From a virus, in IMG/VR virus record IMGVR_UViG_3300023178_000243, positions 1 to 25,395 of that record: a stretch of 25,395 nt of DNA, one strand, 5' to 3'. Below the pieces are notes generated by a model. That model saw nothing but the letters and a program-made list of their open reading frames with translations, did no database searches and was not told where the DNA came from. The translations under genes were made by a program, and so were the position numbers. Position 1 is the stretch's first letter. Each line of letters begins with the position of its first letter. Of this stretch, positions 19,930-25,395 are shown piece after piece.

Positions 19930-20544
19930 ATGGCAAGTGGAGATACAGCACTAGGAATTTGTTCAGACGCATTATTAATGATTGGTGCAAAATCAATCAG
20001 CTCATTTACAGAAGGAACTGATTCAGCAAATATTTGTGCTTCATTGTTTGAAGATATAAAGAAACAATCTCTTATGCAATATCCTTGGACATTTAGCTTT
20101 AAGAAAGTTCAAGTTGCAAGACTAGCTACTACCCCTACGACAGAATATACATACGAATATCAATTACCAAGTGATCGCATTGGTCCACCAAGGCAAGTGT
20201 TTATATCAAACACAGCTGGGCAAAGACCAATTAATGCTTATAGAATTTTACAAGACAAGTTGTTGACTAATGAAACAACTGTCTATGTTGACTATCAATA
20301 TGATGTTGAACCATTTGAAATGCCTACTTACTTTGTACAGTTTTTAAAATATTACATGGCATGGCATTTATCCCTGCCTATTACAGATCAAACTGATAAA
20401 GCTGCATACTGGCAGTCAGTAGCTGTAGGAACACCAGGTGAGAATGGTAGAGGTGGCTACTTTAGAACAGCTATTAGTATTGATGGACAAACACAACCTA
20501 ATAACTATATTGATGATTACTCGCTAATTGAGGTTCGTAATTAA
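19930..20544 (+). CDS. Tail tubular protein A (T7 gp11-like)
   Basis: The 204-aa product matches T7 gp11-type gatekeepers: ALGICSDALLMIGAKSISSF near 7-26, then YPWTFSFKK, YQLPSDRIGPPRQVF, and a late YFVQFLKYYMAWHLSLPIT. It forms the dodecameric ring under the portal. A GGGAAAG ribosome site lies upstream. The stop is joined to the tail tube B start (TAATG). Confidence 0.9.
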   Translation: MASGDTALGICSDALLMIGAKSISSFTEGTDSANICASLFEDIKKQSLMQYPWTFSFKKVQVARLATTPTTEYTYEYQLPSDRIGPPRQVFISNTAGQRPINAYRILQDKLLTNETTVYVDYQYDVEPFEMPTYFVQFLKYYMAWHLSLPITDQTDKAAYWQSVAVGTPGENGRGGYFRTAISIDGQTQPNNYIDDYSLIEVRN

Positions 20545-22535
20545 TGGCAAGATTTGTAAGTTTACAAACAAACTTTTCTACAGGTGAGCTTGATCCACTT
20601 CTTCGTGCAAGAGTAGATTTACAAGCATACACCAATGCACTAGAAGAATGTAATAACTTTGTGGTACAACCACAAGGTGGTATTCATCGTAGACCTGGTT
20701 CAAAGTATTTAGCATCGCTACCTAATACAGGTTCAGACTCTGTAGCTAATGGTAGTAGATTAGTATCATTTGAGTTTTCTACAAGTGATTCTTATATGTT
20801 AGTATTCACTCACAATAGAATGATTGTAGTCAAAAACAAACAAGTTATTACAGATATTAATGGTAGTGGTAATGATTATTTAGATACTAGCTCATTAGGA
20901 TTAACTGGTACTATTGTTGAGAAAATGTGTTGGGTACAAAGTGCTGATACATTAATAGTAGTACAAGAAGATTTAGCACCTATAAAGATAGTAAGAGGTG
21001 CTGGAGATAGCAACTGGACAGCATCTGCTATTACATTTGATTCGATACCAAAATATGATTATGTACCAGCATCAAGCAATCCAACTGGAACAATTACTCC
21101 TAACAAAGTATCAGGCAATGTACAGATAACAGCAAGTAGTGGTGTATTTAGTGCATCTCATGTTGGTCAGTATATTAATGCTTCACCACAAGGTAGAGCA
21201 AAAATTGTGCAACGAGTAAGTTCAACTGTTGTAAAAGTCGTAACAGAGTTTCCATTTTTTGATACAAGTGCTATAGCTAGTGGAAGTTGGGAGTTAGAAA
21301 CTGGATACGAAGCTGTATGGAGTGCCACAAGAGGATATCCTAGGACAGTAACATTTCATGAAGGTAGATTATTTTTTGGTGGTGTTAAGTCACGACCATC
21401 TACAGTCTTTGGTAGTAAGGTGGGATTGTTCTTTGACTTTGATCCAGAAGAAGGATTAGAAGATGATGCACTTGAAGCTACTCTTGATACATCTACTTTT
21501 AACAGTATTGTTGATATTACAAGTGGTCGTGATTTACAAATCTTTACTACTGGTGGTGAGTTCTATGTACCACAACAAGGTCTTGATCCTATCACTCCAT
21601 TGAACTTTTTTATAAGAACTGCAACTCGTAATGGTGCAAAAGAAAATGTACGAGTGCAACAGTTAGAAACAGGAACTTTGTTTTTACAAAGACAAGGTAA
21701 ATCATTAAGTGAGTTTGCTTTTACTGATACATCGTTATCATATATAACTACAAAAGTTAGTTTACTTAATGGACATTTACTTAAAAACCCTACAAATATA
21801 GCATTAAGAAAATCAGTTGCTACAGATGAGAATGATTTGTTACTTATTACAAATGCAGATGATGGAACGATGGCAGTCTATTCATTGCTTCGATCACAGA
21901 ATGTAATAGCACCATCAGAATGGAATACAGATGGTAATTACTTAGATGTTGGAGTTGATATAACAACAATATATACTGTAGTTAAAAGAACGATTGATTC
22001 TACTGATTATTACTTTTTAGAGTATTTTGATGATGATATGTTAGTTGATAGTGCAGTAACTGGCACAACAGGTTCATCTGCAACTGTAGCACATTTAGAT
22101 ACAGCTACAGTAGATATTATCTTAGATGGTGCAGTTCAAACGCAACAAGCTGTATCAAGTAACACAGTTACATTTGCTAGAGCATCGACATCATCATTTC
22201 AAGTTGGGTTACCATTTACAACTAAGGCAGTTACTATGCCAGTAGAGTTAAGACTAGCAGTAGGAACACGATTAGGATTTAAGAAAAGAATAGTAGAGGT
22301 TAATGCTTTGGTGTTAAACTCACAACATATGAAGATTAATGGAACAAATATTCCTTTTAGAGCTTTAGGATCAGATATATTAGATGAAGCAGTACCAGCA
22401 TTTACAGGCACTAAAACTCTACATGGAATACTTGGTTATACTGATGAAGGTAAAATAACCATTGAACAGGATGTACCATTGAAGCTAACACTTCTTGGTA
22501 TGGAGTATAAAGTAGCAACACATCAAGGAACATAA
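20544..22535 (+). CDS. Tail tubular protein B (T7 gp12-like nozzle)
   Basis: The 663-aa protein starts with FVSLQTNFSTGELDPLLRARVDL, followed by ALEECNNFVVQPQGGIHRRPGS, both diagnostic of T7 gp12-type nozzle proteins. The mid region has YPRTVTFHEGRLFFGG and the C-terminal part is beta-rich. It forms the tail nozzle below protein A. The length is a little below T7 gp12 (~790 aa), common in marine phages. Confidence 0.92.
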   Translation: MARFVSLQTNFSTGELDPLLRARVDLQAYTNALEECNNFVVQPQGGIHRRPGSKYLASLPNTGSDSVANGSRLVSFEFSTSDSYMLVFTHNRMIVVKNKQVITDINGSGNDYLDTSSLGLTGTIVEKMCWVQSADTLIVVQEDLAPIKIVRGAGDSNWTASAITFDSIPKYDYVPASSNPTGTITPNKVSGNVQITASSGVFSASHVGQYINASPQGRAKIVQRVSSTVVKVVTEFPFFDTSAIASGSWELETGYEAVWSATRGYPRTVTFHEGRLFFGGVKSRPSTVFGSKVGLFFDFDPEEGLEDDALEATLDTSTFNSIVDITSGRDLQIFTTGGEFYVPQQGLDPITPLNFFIRTATRNGAKENVRVQQLETGTLFLQRQGKSLSEFAFTDTSLSYITTKVSLLNGHLLKNPTNIALRKSVATDENDLLLITNADDGTMAVYSLLRSQNVIAPSEWNTDGNYLDVGVDITTIYTVVKRTIDSTDYYFLEYFDDDMLVDSAVTGTTGSSATVAHLDTATVDIILDGAVQTQQAVSSNTVTFARASTSSFQVGLPFTTKAVTMPVELRLAVGTRLGFKKRIVEVNALVLNSQHMKINGTNIPFRALGSDILDEAVPAFTGTKTLHGILGYTDEGKITIEQDVPLKLTLLGMEYKVATHQGT

Positions 22536-22536
22536 T

Positions 22537-22971
22537 ATGGAAGCAGTCGCAGTTGGTTTAAAAATTTTTCAAGCAATAGCAGCTAGAAAACAAGCTAAAA
22601 CAGAAGCTAAAATGATTGAGTTGCAAGGTCAGTTTGATAAGATAAAAACTCAACAAGCAGCATTAGATAAAGAAGAACAAGCTCTTGATGTTATAGATGA
22701 GCAAAGACGATTTAATGCAGCAGCATTTGCAAGAGCAGCAGCTGGTGGGGTAGATGCGTTTTCTGGTACAGCTCTAAATATAACTGTTCAAAATGCAACT
22801 GAAGCTGGTCAAGCATATCAAACTCTTATTAGACAAGCATCTACATTAGAAGGAAGTGCTGGATTCCAAGCTGGTCAAGCATTAGCTACAGCAGAGCAAA
22901 CAAGACGAGCTGGTAATTTACAAGCAGTTGGTTATCTTGGTGAAGCTGCATATTATGGATCACAAACATAG
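22537..22971 (+). CDS. Internal virion protein, T7 gp14-like
   Basis: The 144-aa protein is Ala/Gln-rich and helical, with QRRFNAAAFARAAAGGVDAFSGTAL near 56-80, a pattern seen in small internal core proteins directly after the tail tube B gene. It would sit in the head and be ejected into the outer membrane at infection. One base separates it from the tail tube stop. The assignment rests on position and composition. Confidence 0.7.
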   Translation: MEAVAVGLKIFQAIAARKQAKTEAKMIELQGQFDKIKTQQAALDKEEQALDVIDEQRRFNAAAFARAAAGGVDAFSGTALNITVQNATEAGQAYQTLIRQASTLEGSAGFQAGQALATAEQTRRAGNLQAVGYLGEAAYYGSQT

Positions 22972-22980
22972 GTTAATAAT

Positions 22981-24723
22981 ATGGCAGAACTTCCTTTAAT
23001 AAAACCAGCAAGAGATTTACTTTCTAATACAAGTGTGCCTGTTGATTTACGACCAACTATTGCTGCGAGTCGTAGACAGAGTGAAGCTCTTAATTTTGCG
23101 TTAGATAAAATAACACAAGCTGTAACTGGTGTAGCTACTGCACAGAAAAAAAAGAAAGATCAAACTAATCAATTAATAGCAGATCAAGCATATAGTGAGC
23201 TTCAAAATAATGTAAATGCAGATGCTGCTACAATTAAAGAAAAAATTATTAATGGTGAAATTACTAATATTAGTGAGTTAAGTGTTGAAACAAATGCTCT
23301 GTATGGATATGCAAAAGCTCTTATAAGTTTTGATAGAAATTCTGCAATGAAACTTAATACATTAATTAGTGGTCATCATAAAAATTTTAGAGATGAATTA
23401 TTTAAACAACAAAAATCTGCACGAAATGTAAGTCTAGATAGCAATTTTAATAAAGGAATTGATAGTTTGCCTAGTTATTTATCTTCTACTCTTAATAATT
23501 CTGCTTTAACTATTTCGGAAAAAATTAATGAAATACAAAATTTTCGAAATCTTTTAAAAGATAGTATTGATATTAGTTATGGTGATCAAACTGAAAAGAA
23601 AAAAACATTAAATACTAGAATTGATACCTTAACAAAACAAGAAACTGAGTTTTATATAACAAATACTATAACATCAGAAAAATGGTTAAAGGATAATAAT
23701 CTTGAAAGAACAGATTTGTATGCTGCAATATTAACTGGCAAAGTTAAAGAGTTTAATGATTTAATTGGTGACAAAGCACAATATGCTGAAACTATAAGAA
23801 ATATTGTCAACAATACTATACAGCAAGAACAAGCTCAAGACAAAGAATTTGTTTTAAATAAAAAACAAGAATTTTATGAGAAATTTAATGATTTAAAAAA
23901 GTTAATAAGAAAATCAAAAGAAGATGGAATTACACATGATGAAGCAACAGAGATTAATGATATAAAAGCTATACTTGATGAAAGTTTAACTCTTTTAGGT
24001 TTTGAAGATAAAGTTGCTCAAGGTTACAGAAAGTTTTTAGAAGAGCCAACTGAGATAGAAAATACTTTTGAATTTATAACTGCAATGAATAATAAAATTA
24101 TAAATGGCGAAGTTGGGTTTAACGAAATTATGAGTATGGTTGTTGGTAATTTAATAAATGAAGAAGAAGCTAAATTATTTCAAACAACATATAACAATGT
24201 TATAGATAAAAATTTAACTGAAGATAGAAGATATATACAACGAGAATTTGGTGTGGTTGAAGCATCTATTGGTAGTTGGCAATATGATAATGTTTTTAAA
24301 AGATTTTTACCTTTAGCTTTAAATGAATATAGAGATGAGTTAGATAAATTAGAAAAAAAAGGGCTTCCTATTAATAGAAAGGAAGTTAGAGACGAAGTTA
24401 TTAAAAAATATAAAACTATGCCATTAATGGAACAAGCTCAAGAAAATACAAATAAGATTGTTAAAATATTATCTGACATATTGGACAATCCAGAAGAGTT
24501 TGATTTTTATGGATTAAATGAAGAAGATCGTCAACCATTAGAAAATTTAAGAGAAGATGTTAAAAAATCTGGGCATTTAAATAAAGAATTTTTTGAAAAA
24601 TATTATGGTCCAAAATTTGATAGTGAAACTTCAACAGAAGAACAAAAACAGCTTTATGCTGATATCATTAATGCAATTAATCAATATGACAAATTAGAGG
24701 AAGCTAGTAAAAGTGAGCAATAG
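22981..24723 (+). CDS. Large helical internal virion protein, 580 aa
   Basis: It begins LPLIKPARDLLSNTSVPVD and is then almost wholly predicted helix, rich in Lys, Glu, Asn and Ile, with no Cys-based or enzyme motif. Its place after the gp14-like gene suits the T7 gp15 position (periplasmic ejection tube), though T7 gp15 is longer (~750 aa). The codon composition is noticeably more AT-rich than the tail genes. Homology is inferred from synteny. Confidence 0.6.
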   Translation: MAELPLIKPARDLLSNTSVPVDLRPTIAASRRQSEALNFALDKITQAVTGVATAQKKKKDQTNQLIADQAYSELQNNVNADAATIKEKIINGEITNISELSVETNALYGYAKALISFDRNSAMKLNTLISGHHKNFRDELFKQQKSARNVSLDSNFNKGIDSLPSYLSSTLNNSALTISEKINEIQNFRNLLKDSIDISYGDQTEKKKTLNTRIDTLTKQETEFYITNTITSEKWLKDNNLERTDLYAAILTGKVKEFNDLIGDKAQYAETIRNIVNNTIQQEQAQDKEFVLNKKQEFYEKFNDLKKLIRKSKEDGITHDEATEINDIKAILDESLTLLGFEDKVAQGYRKFLEEPTEIENTFEFITAMNNKIINGEVGFNEIMSMVVGNLINEEEAKLFQTTYNNVIDKNLTEDRRYIQREFGVVEASIGSWQYDNVFKRFLPLALNEYRDELDKLEKKGLPINRKEVRDEVIKKYKTMPLMEQAQENTNKIVKILSDILDNPEEFDFYGLNEEDRQPLENLREDVKKSGHLNKEFFEKYYGPKFDSETSTEEQKQLYADIINAINQYDKLEEASKSEQ

Positions 24724-24725
24724 TT

Positions 24726-25391
24726 ATGAATGATATTATGTTCCCATCTATAGATAATGCTTTTGAAAAATATGAAGCAGAAACATTTGGTTTTAAAAAA
24801 AGAGCATTACAAAAATCAAAAGGTATGATGGCTCGATCTCAAGAAGCTGGTGCAGAAAGAGTTGTAAAAGAAATACAAGAAGCTGGTGGAGAAAAAATAC
24901 CTTTACATATTTACGATAAATCCGATCCAATGGAGTATGCTAGATTTTTTGCTGATTTTGGGGTTGCTGTATTAGATATGGCAAAAGCACCAGTAAAAGG
25001 TGCTACTCAAGCATTTCTTGGCTTACCTGGTGATGTTGTTGAAATTTTAAACATAGTAGGTGGTGTAATGAATAAAAGTGCAACTGTACAAGAATATTCA
25101 GAGATTGGTAAAAAGTTTTTAAAAATGGCTAATATTGATCCAGAATCTGCAAATAATGTCATAGCTTTGATAGATAAATTTCCTACAAGCGAAGATGTAA
25201 AAAAACATTTTGATGAGGTTGCAATATTAAGAACAAAATATGCACAACCTGTAGAAACTTTTAGTGAGTTCTTAAGTTTAGGAAGTCTTTTTAAATCAAA
25301 GAAAATAGCAAAAGTTGTTACAGAAAAAGGAACTGAAGTTTTAAAAGACATAAAACAAAACATTAAAAAAACTAAGAAGGCAAAGAAATGA
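24726..25391 (+). CDS. Putative internal/ejection protein, 221 aa
   Basis: It has an amphipathic segment near 76-115 (FADFGVAVLDMAKAPVKGAT, FLGLPGDVVEILNIVGGVM), of the kind found in membrane-inserting ejection proteins, and a very basic C-terminus (KQNIKKTKKAKK). No lysozyme/transglycosylase motif is visible. Two bases separate it from the preceding stop, so they share a transcript. The stop overlaps an ATG (ATGA), where another gene probably begins. Confidence 0.6.
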   Translation: MNDIMFPSIDNAFEKYEAETFGFKKRALQKSKGMMARSQEAGAERVVKEIQEAGGEKIPLHIYDKSDPMEYARFFADFGVAVLDMAKAPVKGATQAFLGLPGDVVEILNIVGGVMNKSATVQEYSEIGKKFLKMANIDPESANNVIALIDKFPTSEDVKKHFDEVAILRTKYAQPVETFSEFLSLGSLFKSKKIAKVVTEKGTEVLKDIKQNIKKTKKAKK

Positions 25392-25395
25392 GAAG
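25388..25395 (+). CDS. Possible start of next virion gene (partial)
   Basis: An ATG at 25388 overlaps the TGA of the preceding gene, the same coupling used across this operon. Only two codons and two bases lie inside the window. A large gp16-like internal protein would be expected here by synteny with T7-type phages, but nothing of its sequence can be seen. Confidence 0.3.

Overview
The window is a stretch of an AT-rich tailed-phage genome with a T7-type (podovirus) virion. Three things point to this: a head-tail connector portal, tail tubular proteins A and B and internal-virion-like proteins follow one another on the + strand; genes are packed tightly with ATGA-type overlaps; and there are no rRNA, tRNA or host housekeeping genes. 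The base composition, the small basic proteins between terminase and portal, and the M15 endolysin with a GTA-type holin resemble marine alphaproteobacterial phages such as pelagiphages; that host assignment is inference. No RNA polymerase, DNA polymerase, integrase or tRNA gene is visible, so transcription and DNA synthesis probably use host enzymes, or the genes lie outside the window.

Layout. (1) 1-3086, + strand: end of a tail-associated gene, a tail fibre/receptor-binding protein, and a lysis cassette (several small membrane proteins, 3TM-type holin, peptidase M15 endolysin). (2) 7033-3139, - strand early operon, ending at a hairpin terminator (3085-3112) that meets the lysis cassette. 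It holds a 97-aa leader gene followed at once by another terminator, then small unknown and membrane microproteins, a YqaJ/lambda-Exo-type nuclease, RecT and a LexA-like winged-helix protein. (3) 7034-7219, divergent control region with a good sigma70-type promoter, a candidate opposing promoter and palindromes. (4) 7220-8239, + strand replication initiator that carries four iterons and an AT-rich tract inside its coding sequence, a lambda-O-like origin arrangement. (5) 8240-8539, a mostly non-coding region with a second promoter/operator. (6) 8540-12062, + strand accessory and nucleic-acid genes: a protein with an SSB-like acidic tail, a terminator, an AIPR-family (abortive-infection-like) protein, Cys-rich mini-proteins, a ribbon-helix-helix candidate, a Holliday-junction-resolvase-like nuclease, the small terminase and a DUF3310 protein. 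(7) 12028-25391, + strand packaging and virion genes: TerL, gp13/DUF2833-like protein, small basic proteins, portal, Bbp19-like protein, scaffold, terminator, structured leader, major capsid, decoration-like protein, terminator, tail tubes A and B, and internal virion proteins.

How it works together (inference). The initiator would open its internal origin and recruit the host replisome. Exonuclease plus RecT, the SSB-tail protein and the resolvase-like nuclease would give recombination-driven concatemers, which TerS/TerL package through the portal. Two terminators flanking the capsid region (18528-18553 and 19885-19916) and the structured leader between them suggest that capsid mRNA is a separately controlled, abundant unit.

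The most unusual items are the in-gene iterons, the AIPR protein set off by a terminator, a duplicated Shine-Dalgarno leader with alternative pairing at 5362-5445, and the terminator built around the stop codon of the first - strand gene.
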